This document shows, in pieces, positions 16,572 through 24,631 of a stretch of 64,000 nt of DNA. The position numbers were made by a program, and so were the translations under genes. Below the pieces are notes generated by a model. It worked only from the letters and a program-made list of their open reading frames with translations, was not told the DNA's origin and searched no databases. Where the stretch lies: positions 434,001-498,000 of the forward strand of contig NZ_JAJITC010000002.1 of the NCBI RefSeq assembly GCF_020881035.1, given 5' to 3'. The DNA comes from Paraburkholderia translucens. Its GTDB lineage: Bacteria; Pseudomonadota; Gammaproteobacteria; Burkholderiales; Burkholderiaceae. Every line of letters begins with the position of its first letter. The stretch's first letter is position 1.

Positions 16572-17003
16572 CTAACCCGTATTCCAGCATTCACTGCCTG
16601 GTGGTACAGGGCCGCCCGCGTCGTTTCTGTTGTCCCGCTGACCTGTCGCATCCAGCACGAACGTGCCGCAAGGGTCGTCGCGCATCGGGCCCGCTTCCGC
16701 GGGCGCCGCTTCGATCCAATAGCCGCCGTTCGTGTCGTCCGCGGGCAACACGCGCACGTGATACACCGGCGTGCCGAACTGCGGTGCCTGATCGAGTCCC
16801 GCAGGCAAGGCAGGCACGCCATCGCTCGCTGCACCCTCGACGAATTGCGCAGCCCGATAGAGCGCCGACGCCGCATCGATGCGATGCGTGCGCGCGATGT
16901 GACTGCGGTACGTAGGGATCGCAAACGCAGCAAGCGTGGCGACAATCGCGAGCGCGATCACGAGTTCGATCAGCGTAAATGCGCATATATTTGGCCTTCT
17001 CAT
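16572..17003 (-). CDS. pilE: Type IV pilin-like minor pilin (PilE-type)
   Basis: 143 residues from ATG 17003. A prepilin leader MRRPNICA is followed by FTLIELVIALAIVATLAAFAIP, the N-methylated pilin helix. The residue before the cleavage site is Ala rather than the usual Gly. The C-terminal part has two cysteines (DPCGTF and SECWN) that could form the pilin D-loop disulfide. It is the last gene of a five-gene minor pilin operon; the fold and order suggest a minor pilin priming or decorating the pilus. Confidence 0.8.
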   Translation of the reverse strand: MRRPNICAFTLIELVIALAIVATLAAFAIPTYRSHIARTHRIDAASALYRAAQFVEGAASDGVPALPAGLDQAPQFGTPVYHVRVLPADDTNGGYWIEAAPAEAGPMRDDPCGTFVLDATGQRDNRNDAGGPVPPGSECWNTG

Positions 17004-17025
17004 ACGTCTCCGGTCGGTGCGTTCC

Positions 17026-17589
17026 TCAGAATGGGCGCGCGGCAACGCGCCGCCAATGACGTTCGATCGCGCCATCCTCGATCACCAGCTCCATCTGCAA
17101 CCAGACCTGCGACTCGCTGCTCTGGCCGAAGCCGCGCGCGGTCAGCAGATAGGCGTTGGCGTTGGGTCGACTCGCGAGACGCCAAGGCTCGATCAGGCAT
17201 TGCGGCGCGCGCGATGATCCGGGCCACTGAGCGACAGGGGTGACGGCGCCTGTATCGAACGCGGCCTCAAGCTTCCATTGGGCCGGCTTGCCGGGGACGA
17301 GCGGCGCTGGGGCCGCGTCGCCTGTCGACAGCACGTCGCGCTCGCACAAGGTCAGCGCTGAATCCGCCGCATGGAAAGCCTGCAGATGGTCGCGCACATT
17401 GGTCGCCGCGCGAGCCGCCGCGAGCGATGTCTCGAACCAGATTGCGGACGTGGCGAGCATCATGGCCGAGACCAACAGCACGATGGCTAGCACGACACCG
17501 CGTTGATGCCCACGGCGGACATGGGTTCGACAACTTCGCTTATCTAAGTATTCTGGCTTGCCGCGCAGCGTTGCCGTGTCACGGTCCAT
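17026..17589 (-). CDS. pilX: PilX-like minor pilin assembly protein
   Basis: 187 residues from ATG 17589, which overlaps the stop of the upstream gene by one base (TGATG). After a basic leader comes RGVVLAIVLLVSAMMLATSA, the PilX N-terminal helix without the strict FTLIE motif, then the AFHAADSAL segment shared by PilX proteins (AE-AL-type helix). The body contains two cysteines (LTLCERD, PQCLIEP). Start is uncertain by some 15 residues. PilX cooperates with PilW, PilV and PilY1 in type IV pilus priming; no pilY1 is present in this window. Confidence 0.7.
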   Translation of the reverse strand: MDRDTATLRGKPEYLDKRSCRTHVRRGHQRGVVLAIVLLVSAMMLATSAIWFETSLAAARAATNVRDHLQAFHAADSALTLCERDVLSTGDAAPAPLVPGKPAQWKLEAAFDTGAVTPVAQWPGSSRAPQCLIEPWRLASRPNANAYLLTARGFGQSSESQVWLQMELVIEDGAIERHWRRVAARPF

Positions 17590-18395
17590 CACGCCGGCAC
17601 CTCCATGCGGTTGCGCAGCGCAACGCGTCGAGAAAACGCCTGCCGAGGCCGCAAGTCGGTGCCGAGCGCGCTCGCGCCATCGCAGTCGACGTACCGCGAG
17701 CGCTGCCCTTGCGGCGCGCCGCGCACCAGTACGCAGACATCGACCGCGACGACGTTCGACCATTGATCCACCGGCACTGCCGACGCAGTCACCGCATCCG
17801 CCGCGCCGGCCAGCCAATAGCGCAGCCGCACGCGCTCGACGCCTTCCACCAGCGGCTGCGCGGACCCGGCATTGCCGCTGCCCACGCAGTAGAGTTCCGG
17901 CTCCCCGGTCGAGCCGCTGACATTGGCGAAGTAGCGATTGACCACCGGCACGCCCTGATCACCGAGCGCCGTGTCGCCGCCTTTGACGGCCTGCCCGACG
18001 CAGTCGGTGATCTGACCGCTCGACGATGGCCACGTCGATACGACGTCTGCAACGTAACGGATCGCGACGCCATCCGAGCCGGTGCTCAGCGGGGTGCAGG
18101 CGAGGCTGTCGTCGGCGCCGGTCGGACGACCGCCCGCGCAGCCGAACAACGCAGGCGCGGCGTCGTAGCCGCTGACATCGGCGGGAACGAAGCCGGCCAT
18201 CTGCAATTGCTGACCGATCAGCATCAGCGCGGTCAATCCGGCTTCGCGAATCCGTGCTGCGTTGCTCGCCTGCACGAACGCGTTGCGCTGCGCCGTGTAG
18301 AGGGACACGGCACCCGCTGTCACGATCAGCCCGAGCGCCATCGCGATCACGAATTCGATCAGCGTATGGCCGCGCGCGCAATACGGCCGCTTCAT
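17589..18395 (-). CDS. pilW: PilW-like minor pilin
   Basis: 268 residues from ATG 18395, overlapping the pilV stop by 4 bases (ATGA). Leader MKRPYCARG is followed by HTLIEFVIAMALGLIVTAGAVSLY, a prepilin cleavage signal with a conserved Glu at mature position 5. The body has several cysteines and ends with SRRVALRNRM, the conserved C-terminal region of PilW proteins. Part of the minor pilin operon. Confidence 0.8.
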   Translation of the reverse strand: MKRPYCARGHTLIEFVIAMALGLIVTAGAVSLYTAQRNAFVQASNAARIREAGLTALMLIGQQLQMAGFVPADVSGYDAAPALFGCAGGRPTGADDSLACTPLSTGSDGVAIRYVADVVSTWPSSSGQITDCVGQAVKGGDTALGDQGVPVVNRYFANVSGSTGEPELYCVGSGNAGSAQPLVEGVERVRLRYWLAGAADAVTASAVPVDQWSNVVAVDVCVLVRGAPQGQRSRYVDCDGASALGTDLRPRQAFSRRVALRNRMEVPA

Positions 18396-18838
18396 TTCGC
18401 GAACGCCAACGCGACGCACGATGATCCGGCTGGCGCATCGATCCCGCCGCAAGACTCCGGTTTGTCGATCACGTGGCCAGCAGCCGGCCGGTCCTGCACG
18501 AACGCCCACGTCACGCGCGCCGTCGCGACCGCGCCGCTCTCGCCAATCGACACCTCGGCGTGCGGCAGCGCAGCCCTCGCCCGCGCGCTCCATTGATTGA
18601 GCGCAAGCTCCCCCATGGAAGACGTACTCGCCGCTTCGGCAATCGAATCGGCTAGCCACGTGGCGTTCTCGCGCAGCGCCATTGCGCGGGCTTCGCGTGC
18701 GGTCCACACCTGAGCCGCGATCAAACCCAAAGTGGTTATCGCGATCAATGCTACCGCCAGCATCACCTCAATCAGCGAACTGCCGACGCAGGCCGATGCG
18801 CGGGCGCGCAAACCGGTATCGAGTACGGACCGCCTCAT
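18392..18838 (-). CDS. pilV: PilV-like minor pilin
   Basis: 148 residues from ATG 18838, overlapping the upstream stop by 4 bases (ATGA). The prepilin motif is CVG followed by SSLIEVMLAVALIAITTLGLIA, with Ser in place of the usual Phe at mature position 1. The C-terminal part is short with one cysteine pair. Type IV pilus modification protein PilV family by position and the SLIEVMLA motif. Confidence 0.78.
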   Translation of the reverse strand: MRRSVLDTGLRARASACVGSSLIEVMLAVALIAITTLGLIAAQVWTAREARAMALRENATWLADSIAEAASTSSMGELALNQWSARARAALPHAEVSIGESGAVATARVTWAFVQDRPAAGHVIDKPESCGGIDAPAGSSCVALAFAK

Positions 18839-19401
18839 GACGTCGCTCCACACGCGCCCTCCGCGAGCCGCGCGCGACCACCTGCCGCGATACTGATACA
18901 GCGCCGCCACGGGTTCCCCTGCATCGATTTCGTTGGACTTCGCGGCGCAATGTCGAAACTGCGAAACGCGCCGATCAGTTGCCCAGCCGGCGGTGTGAAC
19001 GTCATATCCGTCTGGACGCCGGTGATGCTCACCGCCGCGAGCGCCGGCTGCGCGCGCAGCAGCGACGCCTTGCCGCCGCGCTCGGCGAACACGGCCCAAC
19101 CGCAGGCCCAATCGACGATGCCGTCGGCGCAGGGTCGGCCCGACGCAAGACAAACGCGCGCCGCATCGACGCGGCATACCGTGACGCGCGTACCGCGCCG
19201 TAGCGCTTCGCTGCGGGCATAGGCGAGCGTCGATAGCAGCGCCCTCGCGCGCGCGTCGACCTGATCGCGCATATGCCATGCGGCAAACGACGGCATTGCC
19301 ATCACGGCAATCAGCATCAGGAGCGCGATCACCGCCAGCGTTTCAACGAGCGTGAAACCGGCGCGCGAGGGCCGGTGAGTCTCCTTGCATTTCATCTGCA
19401 T
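18835..19401 (-). CDS. fimT: GspH/FimT-type pseudopilin
   Basis: 188 residues from ATG 19401 (19395 is an equally good ATG). Leader with RAG followed by FTLVETLAVIALLMLIAVMAMP, then ARALLSTLAYARSEALRRGTRVTVCR, the GspH-fold helix-strand motif. It ends CISIAAGGRARLAEG, typical of FimT/FimU proteins. First gene of the minor pilin operon; the next four genes overlap or follow within 22 bp. Binding of extracellular DNA by FimT has been reported in other bacteria, but this cannot be inferred here. Confidence 0.8.
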   Translation of the reverse strand: MQMKCKETHRPSRAGFTLVETLAVIALLMLIAVMAMPSFAAWHMRDQVDARARALLSTLAYARSEALRRGTRVTVCRVDAARVCLASGRPCADGIVDWACGWAVFAERGGKASLLRAQPALAAVSITGVQTDMTFTPPAGQLIGAFRSFDIAPRSPTKSMQGNPWRRCISIAAGGRARLAEGACGATS

Positions 19402-19613
19402 ACCTGATCGTTTGAACGGATGCAGCCAATCTAGCGATTTACGGCGATTCCCACCATCGTCCGAATGGCCAGGTGGCATTCAGACGCTGGCGCACGCGAG
19501 AATGCACGTGACGATCCATCACGGAGGCGGGAGAAGCAATGCGTGAAAAAAGGCGCGAAAGGCGCGAGGCGATGAATGCGAACGACCGCGGCTCAGGTGC
19601 GGCACGCGCACGC

Positions 19614-20096
19614 TCAGCGCTTGCGGGAAGGCTTGGGCGGGGAAGAGGCGCGGCGGAATTCCTCGATCACGTCCTCGAATTCGGAGACGTCTTCGAAGCG
19701 CCGGTACACGGAAGCGAAACGGACATAGGCGATCGTATCGAGCGCGCGCAACTCGTTCATCACGAGTTCGCCGAGGCGCTCGCTACGCACCTCGCGCTCG
19801 CCGCTGCCAAGCAGCTGATACTCGATGCGCGCGACCGCCGCCTCGATCGCGTCCACCGCAACGGGGCGCTTGCGCAGCGCCAGTTGCATGCTGGCGACGA
19901 TCTTGCGGCGATCGAACTCCGTGCGCGTGCCATCCTTCTTGACGACCGACGGCAACGCCAGCTCGACCCGCTCGTACGTCGTGAAACGCTTGTCGCAGGC
20001 CGGGCAGCGGCGGCGCCGGCGAATCGTCGCGCCGTCTTCGGATACGCGCGAGTCGACGACCTGCGTATCGGCGTGGCGGCAGAAGGGGCAATGCAT
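19614..20096 (-). CDS. nrdR: Transcriptional repressor NrdR
   Basis: 160 residues. NrdR binds ATP/dATP and NrdR boxes to repress ribonucleotide reductase genes. An N-terminal zinc ribbon (Cys 3, 6, 31 and 34) is followed by an ATP-cone domain ([27 protein letters not shown] onward). A basic tail [10 protein letters not shown] extends beyond the usual end. It starts 6 bp after the glyA stop, an operon arrangement common in proteobacteria. Confidence 0.97.
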   Translation of the reverse strand: MHCPFCRHADTQVVDSRVSEDGATIRRRRRCPACDKRFTTYERVELALPSVVKKDGTRTEFDRRKIVASMQLALRKRPVAVDAIEAAVARIEYQLLGSGEREVRSERLGELVMNELRALDTIAYVRFASVYRRFEDVSEFEDVIEEFRRASSPPKPSRKR

Positions 20097-20102
20097 GACG
20101 GC

Positions 20103-21350
20103 TTAGCCGTAGACCGGGAAACGCTTGGTCAGGTCGGCGACCTGCGCCTTCACGCGCTCGATCGTCGCGGCGTCTTCCGGGTTGTCCAGCACGTCGGCGA
20201 TCAGGTTGCCGACCTGCTCGGCTTCCTTCACGCCAAAGCCGCGCGTGGTCATGGCCGGCGAACCGAGGCGGATGCCCGAGGTCACGAACGGCTTTTCCGG
20301 ATCGTTCGGAATGGCGTTTTTATTGACCGTGATGTGCGCCGCGCCGAGCGCCGCTTCCGCAGCCTTGCCGGTAATCTTCTTCGCGCGCAGGTCGACCAGC
20401 ATCACGTGGCTTTCGGTGCGACCCGACACGATGCGCAGACCGCGCTTGACCAGTGTTTCAGCGAGCACGCGCGCGTTCTCGACGACCTGCTGCTGATAGG
20501 CCTTGAATTCCGGCGAGAGTGCTTCCTTGAACGCCACGGCCTTGGCGGCGATCACGTGCATCAGCGGACCGCCCTGGATGCCCGGGAAAATCGCCGAGTT
20601 GATCTGCTTCTCGAACTCGGCCTTCATCAGGATCACGCCGCCGCGCGGGCCGCGCAGGCTCTTGTGCGTGGTGGTGGTGACGAAATCGGCGTGCGGCACC
20701 GGGTTCGGATAGACGCCCGCGGCGACGAGACCGGCGTAGTGCGCCATGTCAACCATGAAGTAGGCGCCGACCGACTTCGCGATCTTCGACATGCGTTCGA
20801 AATCGATGCGCAGCGCGAACGCGGATGCGCCCGCCACAATCAGCTTCGGCTTGTGTTCGTGTGCGAGCCTTTCAGCAGCGTCGTAGTCGATGTCTTCGGC
20901 TTCGTTCAGGCCGTAGCTGACCACGTTGAACCACTTGCCCGACATGTTGACCGGCGAGCCGTGCGTGAGGTGACCGCCGTGCGCGAGGCTCATGCCCATG
21001 ATCGTGTCGCCCGGCTTGAGCATCGCGAAGAACACGCCCTGATTCGCCTGCGAGCCCGAGTTCGGCTGCACGTTCGCGGCTTCGGCGCCGAACAGCTGCT
21101 TCACGCGATCGATCGCCAGTTGCTCTGCGACGTCGACGTATTCGCAGCCGCCGTAGTAGCGCTTGCCCGGATACCCTTCGGCGTACTTGTTCGTGAGTTG
21201 CGAGCCTTGCGCGGCCATCACGGCCGGGCTCGTGTAGTTTTCCGACGCGATCAGTTCGATGTGCTCTTCCTGACGGCGGTTCTCCTGCTCGATGACCTTC
21301 CAGAGTTCAGGATCGACGTTGGCGATGGTGCTTTGGGCTCTGTCAAACAT
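20103..21350 (-). CDS. glyA: Serine hydroxymethyltransferase
   Basis: 415 residues, normal length. PLP enzyme that converts serine and tetrahydrofolate to glycine and 5,10-methylene-THF, feeding purine, thymidylate and methionine synthesis. The PLP lysine is in [14 protein letters not shown] (Lys 230), with other signatures [30 protein letters not shown] near residues 33-62. A 185-nt leader precedes the ATG and carries a probable ZTP riboswitch, so expression would rise when the folate-stress signal ZTP accumulates. Followed by nrdR. Confidence 0.98.
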   Translation of the reverse strand: MFDRAQSTIANVDPELWKVIEQENRRQEEHIELIASENYTSPAVMAAQGSQLTNKYAEGYPGKRYYGGCEYVDVAEQLAIDRVKQLFGAEAANVQPNSGSQANQGVFFAMLKPGDTIMGMSLAHGGHLTHGSPVNMSGKWFNVVSYGLNEAEDIDYDAAERLAHEHKPKLIVAGASAFALRIDFERMSKIAKSVGAYFMVDMAHYAGLVAAGVYPNPVPHADFVTTTTHKSLRGPRGGVILMKAEFEKQINSAIFPGIQGGPLMHVIAAKAVAFKEALSPEFKAYQQQVVENARVLAETLVKRGLRIVSGRTESHVMLVDLRAKKITGKAAEAALGAAHITVNKNAIPNDPEKPFVTSGIRLGSPAMTTRGFGVKEAEQVGNLIADVLDNPEDAATIERVKAQVADLTKRFPVYG

Positions 21351-21902
21351 ACGGGTTCCGTTGAGTGTTTTCAGGTTGACCGGGTCGTGCGCCGAATCCT
21401 GCGTAGAGGGTACACAGCGGAGTATGCATCGCTGCGGGTGGTGAGGTCTGCCGTGACGTGGCGAATGGAGAGACGCCGCACACGCGAGGTAGGCCAGCCA
21501 CCGTCAGCGCAGATTCATGCGCGCGGTTCACGGCTGCCCAGGCGAACGGCAAAACGGCACCCTGCGCTTCACGGTGGGTTGTTCCACCTTGAACCCGATT
21601 GGTTGAATCGGCTGAGTCGGACGACTCGGTTCTATCGCCAGTCACGCAGGGTCGAGCGCGTTAGTGTATTGGAAGAGCCCCGAATAGGCAACCGGCTTGC
21701 AGGCGCCCAAGCCGCCGCTGGCGCGCCATCCGGCCATGCGGGCGCGCCCGCCACGCAACCGTCTGACGGAAGCGCACTGCCCGCGTCGCAGACCCGCTGC
21801 GCGCCGCCGCGACAGGCGCCGATCCGGCTCGTGCGTTCTTGCCGCAACGCCGCATTGGAAGTAGGCTTGGGGCCTTTGTCTCTTACCGACCAGGGAACTG
21901 CA
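21351..21902. other. 552-bp divergent region between glyA and SDR genes
   Basis: Holds the glyA leader with the ZTP-type riboswitch (minus strand, 21535-21651), the glyA promoter presumably beyond 21651, and the promoter of the SDR gene. The rest (21660-21890) shows no gene or repeat that can be supported. Confidence 0.6.
21535..21651 (-). promoter_or_regulatory. ZTP (pfl) riboswitch in the glyA leader
   Basis: Read on the minus strand, CCCTGCG (21651-21645) pairs perfectly with CGCAGGG (21566-21560) to close a junction. Inside are TGACTGGCG (21644-21636), the hairpin GGTGG...CCCACC (21588-21573), then CCGTGAAGCGC, and downstream CGCCTGGGCA (21544-21535). These are the conserved blocks, in the right order, of the pfl motif, the ZTP/ZMP-sensing riboswitch of bacterial one-carbon and purine genes, and glyA is a classical target. 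Two extra hairpins (GAGTCG-TC-CGACTC and CCGATT-CAACC-AATCGG) are inserted within it. CCGTGAAG differs from the usual CCGGGGAG-like block. Confidence 0.85.
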
Positions 21903-22649
21903 ATGATCGTGTTTGTCACTGGAGCGTCGGCCGGGTTCGGCGCCGCCATCGCCCGCGCATTTGTCAAGGGCGGCCATCGCGTGGTCGCCACCGCCCGCCG
22001 CAAGGACCGCCTGCAGGCGCTCGCCGACGAGCTCGGCGACGCGCTGCTGCCGTATGAGCTCGACGTGCGCGACCGCGCCGCCGTCGAAGCCGTGCCGGCC
22101 GCGCTGCCGGACGGGTTCGCCGCGATCGACGTGCTCGTCAACAACGCCGGCCTCGCGCTCGGCACCGAACCGGCACACAAGGCAAGCCTCGACGAATGGA
22201 ACACCATGATCGAGACCAATTGCACGGGCCTCGTGCAGGTCACGCATGCGCTGTTGCCCGGCATGGTCGAGCGCAATCGCGGTCATGTCTTCAATCTTGG
22301 CTCGGTGGCGGGCCGCTGGCCGTATGCGGGCGGCAATGTGTACGGCGCGACCAAGGCGTTCGTGCGCCAGTTCAGCCTGAACCTGCGCGCCGACCTCGCC
22401 GGCACTGCGCTGCGCGTGACCGACATCGAGCCGGGTCTGTGCGGCGGCACCGAATTCTCGAACGTGCGCTACCGCGGCGACGACGAGAAGGCCGCCAAGG
22501 TCTATGAAAACGTGCAGCCGCTGACGGCCGAAGACATCGCGGATTCGATCTACTGGATCGCCACGCGCCCGGCCCACGTCAACATCAATACGATCGAGCT
22601 GATGCCGGTCGCGCAGTCGTTCGGCGGTCTGGCCGTGCATCGCGGCTGA
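21903..22649 (+). CDS. Short-chain dehydrogenase/reductase, YdfG-like
   Basis: 248 residues of the classical SDR family. The cofactor motif TGASAGFG (6-13), NNAG (80-83), Ser 134, and the catalytic YGATK (Tyr 147, Lys 151) are present, and basic residues after the second strand (ARRKDR) suggest NADP(H). Closest in style to YdfG/3-hydroxy acid dehydrogenases that reduce malonic semialdehyde and oxidise serine or 3-hydroxypropionate. Start ATG 21903 follows a weak CAGGGAAC ribosome binding site; the long open frame upstream is a shadow of glyA and nrdR. Confidence 0.9.
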   Translation: MIVFVTGASAGFGAAIARAFVKGGHRVVATARRKDRLQALADELGDALLPYELDVRDRAAVEAVPAALPDGFAAIDVLVNNAGLALGTEPAHKASLDEWNTMIETNCTGLVQVTHALLPGMVERNRGHVFNLGSVAGRWPYAGGNVYGATKAFVRQFSLNLRADLAGTALRVTDIEPGLCGGTEFSNVRYRGDDEKAAKVYENVQPLTAEDIADSIYWIATRPAHVNINTIELMPVAQSFGGLAVHRG

Positions 22650-22802
22650 GTTTGGGAGCGGGCGGGGACGCCCGCCGGTGCGGCAATTCGCCTCGCCACT
22701 CCCGTTGATGGTTTTTCGCAGGGCGGCGGCGTCCCGCTCCTCGCAGTCCCGGCGCGCCCGGCACAGCCGGCCACGATCCCCGCCGAAGCCCGCCACACGG
22801 AC

Positions 22803-22834
22803 CGCACACTTTGAAACAGACCCCTTAGTGTGCG
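22803..22834. repeat. Inverted repeat CGCACACT...AGTGTGCG just before the Tol-Pal operon
   Basis: Eight-base perfect arms (22803-22810 and 22827-22834) separated by 16 bases, ending 6 bases before the TAGAAT -10-like hexamer of ybgC. Could be an operator or a hairpin; there is no T-run. Confidence 0.45.
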
Positions 22835-22840
22835 TTCCGG

Positions 22841-22846
22841 TAGAAT
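22841..22846 (+). promoter_or_regulatory. Candidate -10 box TAGAAT placed 7 nt before ybgC
   Basis: The hexamer is one substitution from TATAAT; the ybgC ATG at 22854 follows after 7 bases, with no Shine-Dalgarno sequence between, implying a leaderless or near-leaderless transcript. No good -35 box is seen. Confidence 0.45.
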
Positions 22847-22853
22847 GCGCCGC

Positions 22854-23309
22854 ATGAATATGTCGAGAAGCCAGCCCGGCGCGGAAATCGGCTACACGTG
22901 GCCCATCCGCGTGTACTACGAAGATACCGACGCCGGCGGCATCGTGTTTTACGCCAATTACCTGAAATTTTTCGAACGCGCGCGCACCGAATGGCTGCGC
23001 GCGTGCGGTGTCGACCAGCACCGGCTAGCGGAAGAAAGCGACGCGATTTTTATCGTGCGCAGTACCGCGGTCGACTACCGGGCCCCGGCCAGGCTCGACG
23101 ACATCGTGAGAATCGTCAGCCGGATCGAGCGTCTTGGCCGAGCTTCGCTAGACTTCGCGCAGGAAGCGTGGCGTGAAGGTGCCTTGCTGGCTACCGGTTC
23201 GATCCGGGTTGGCTGCGTGGACCGCGCGACGCTGCGGCCGGCCGCGATTCCGGCTCCGGTTCTCGCCGCCCTGCGACGCGGGGCGGGCGTGAGCCAGCAC
23301 GGGGCTTGA
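22854..23309 (+). CDS. ybgC: Acyl-CoA thioesterase of the Tol-Pal cluster
   Basis: 151 residues, hotdog fold 4-hydroxybenzoyl-CoA thioesterase family. The signature YYEDTDAGGIVFYANYLKFFERARTEWL contains the catalytic Asp. Family members hydrolyse short-chain acyl-CoAs or interact with phospholipid synthesis enzymes at the membrane. First gene of the ybgC-tolQRAB-pal-cpoB cluster. The start at 22854 is one of two nearby ATGs (22860). Confidence 0.95.
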   Translation: MNMSRSQPGAEIGYTWPIRVYYEDTDAGGIVFYANYLKFFERARTEWLRACGVDQHRLAEESDAIFIVRSTAVDYRAPARLDDIVRIVSRIERLGRASLDFAQEAWREGALLATGSIRVGCVDRATLRPAAIPAPVLAALRRGAGVSQHGA

Positions 23310-23496
23310 ACAGCGGCGACATGTCAACGAACGACGCCGGCGCCTCGTTGTTACGGGGCCAGCGAACTCATACCGGTCAGGTAACACAAAGCATGGTTCG
23401 GCTTCGATATCGCCGAAGCTTCCGTTTTGCCCACGGCAAGCTTGAAGCGGCCTTGCAGCCGGACGCCCCCTTCCCGGGACGTTAAAACGAACCTTT

Positions 23497-24174
23497 ATGA
23501 ACACTACACAAGATCTGTCGATCGTTTCACTCGTACTCAACGCGAGCCTGCTGGCCCAGGCCGTTATGGCTTTGCTGCTGTTGCTGTCGCTGCTCTCCTG
23601 GACTTTCATCTTCCGCAAGTGGTTTGCGATTCGCCGGGCGCGCGCGCAAACTGAGCGCTTCGAGCGTGATTTCTGGTCGGGCGGCGACCTGCAGGCGCTG
23701 TATCAGAGCGCCGCGAACAACCGCCACACGATTGGCGCACTCGAGCGGATTTTCGAGTCCGGCATGCGCGAATTCCTGAAAGGTAAAGAGAAGCGCCTGA
23801 ACGATTCCGGCGCGATTCTCGACGGAGCCCGTCGCGCGATGCGCGCTGCGTTCCAGCGCGAAATGGACGTGCTCGAAGCGAACCTCGCGTTCCTCGCGTC
23901 GGTCGGTTCGGTCAGCCCGTATATCGGTCTGTTCGGCACGGTCTGGGGGATCATGAACGCGTTCCGCGGCCTCGCCAATGTGCAGCAGGCCACGCTCGCG
24001 AACGTCGCGCCGGGCATCGCCGAGGCACTGACCGCCACCGCGATCGGCCTGTTCGCCGCGATTCCGGCCGTCGTCGCCTACAACCGCTACGCGCACGACA
24101 TCGACCGTCTGGCGATCCGTTTCGAAACCTTCATCGAAGAGTTCTCGAACATCCTGCAGCGCCAGGCACAGTAA
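23497..24174 (+). CDS. tolQ: Tol-Pal system inner-membrane proton channel subunit TolQ
   Basis: 225 residues of the MotA/TolQ/ExbB family. Three membrane spans: LLLLLSLLSWTFIFRKWF near the N-terminus and two in the C-terminal half (SVSPYIGLFGTVWGIMNAF and LTATAIGLFAAIPAVVAYN). With TolR it converts proton flow into movement of TolA for outer-membrane constriction during division. The 187 bp before it contain no gene; tolR follows after 10 bp. Confidence 0.97.
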   Translation: MNTTQDLSIVSLVLNASLLAQAVMALLLLLSLLSWTFIFRKWFAIRRARAQTERFERDFWSGGDLQALYQSAANNRHTIGALERIFESGMREFLKGKEKRLNDSGAILDGARRAMRAAFQREMDVLEANLAFLASVGSVSPYIGLFGTVWGIMNAFRGLANVQQATLANVAPGIAEALTATAIGLFAAIPAVVAYNRYAHDIDRLAIRFETFIEEFSNILQRQAQ

Positions 24175-24184
24175 GGAGGCCACG

Positions 24185-24631
24185 ATGGCAGGCTCCCGCT
24201 CCTCCAGCATGCGCGGCTCGCGCCAGCGGCGCGCGATGGCCGACATCAACGTCGTGCCGTACATCGACGTGATGCTTGTGCTGCTCGTGATCTTCATGGT
24301 CACGGCGCCGCTCATCGCGCCGTCGATCGTCAATCTGCCGACCGTCGGCGGCGCCGCGCCGCAGCAACAGACGCCGCCCGTGATCGTCAACATCCGCGCC
24401 GACGGCAACATGAGCGTCAAGTACAAGGACGACTCCGGCACGCAGCAGCAGGAAGACATGACGAAAGCTGGCCTCAACGGTTTCATCGCCGATCGCGCAC
24501 AATCGCACCCCGATCAGCCCGTCGTGATCGCCGCCGACAAAACCGTGAAGTACGAAGTCGTGATGAACGTGATGTCTGAACTGAAGGCTCAGGGCGTCAA
24601 GCGCGTTGGATTGCTCGTCAAATCGCAATGA
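24185..24631 (+). CDS. tolR: Tol-Pal system protein TolR
   Basis: 148 residues, ExbD/TolR family. A basic N-terminus (SMRGSRQRRAMADINVVPYIDVML) with the membrane-embedded Asp in YIDVMLVLLVIFMVTAP that forms part of the proton path, then a periplasmic domain ending KRVGLLVKSQ. The stop overlaps the tolA start by 4 bases (ATGA). Confidence 0.97.
   Translation: MAGSRSSSMRGSRQRRAMADINVVPYIDVMLVLLVIFMVTAPLIAPSIVNLPTVGGAAPQQQTPPVIVNIRADGNMSVKYKDDSGTQQQEDMTKAGLNGFIADRAQSHPDQPVVIAADKTVKYEVVMNVMSELKAQGVKRVGLLVKSQ

Noticed and set aside
21343..21645. 100-residue minus-strand open frame in the glyA leader
   Set aside because: It covers the riboswitch; coding content is not protein-like, and the RNA structure explains the conservation signal better.
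19539..22649. 1036-residue plus-strand open frame across nrdR and glyA
   Set aside because: Only its last 248 codons (SDR from 21903) are homologous; the rest is antisense of glyA and nrdR, arising from the high G+C codon bias.
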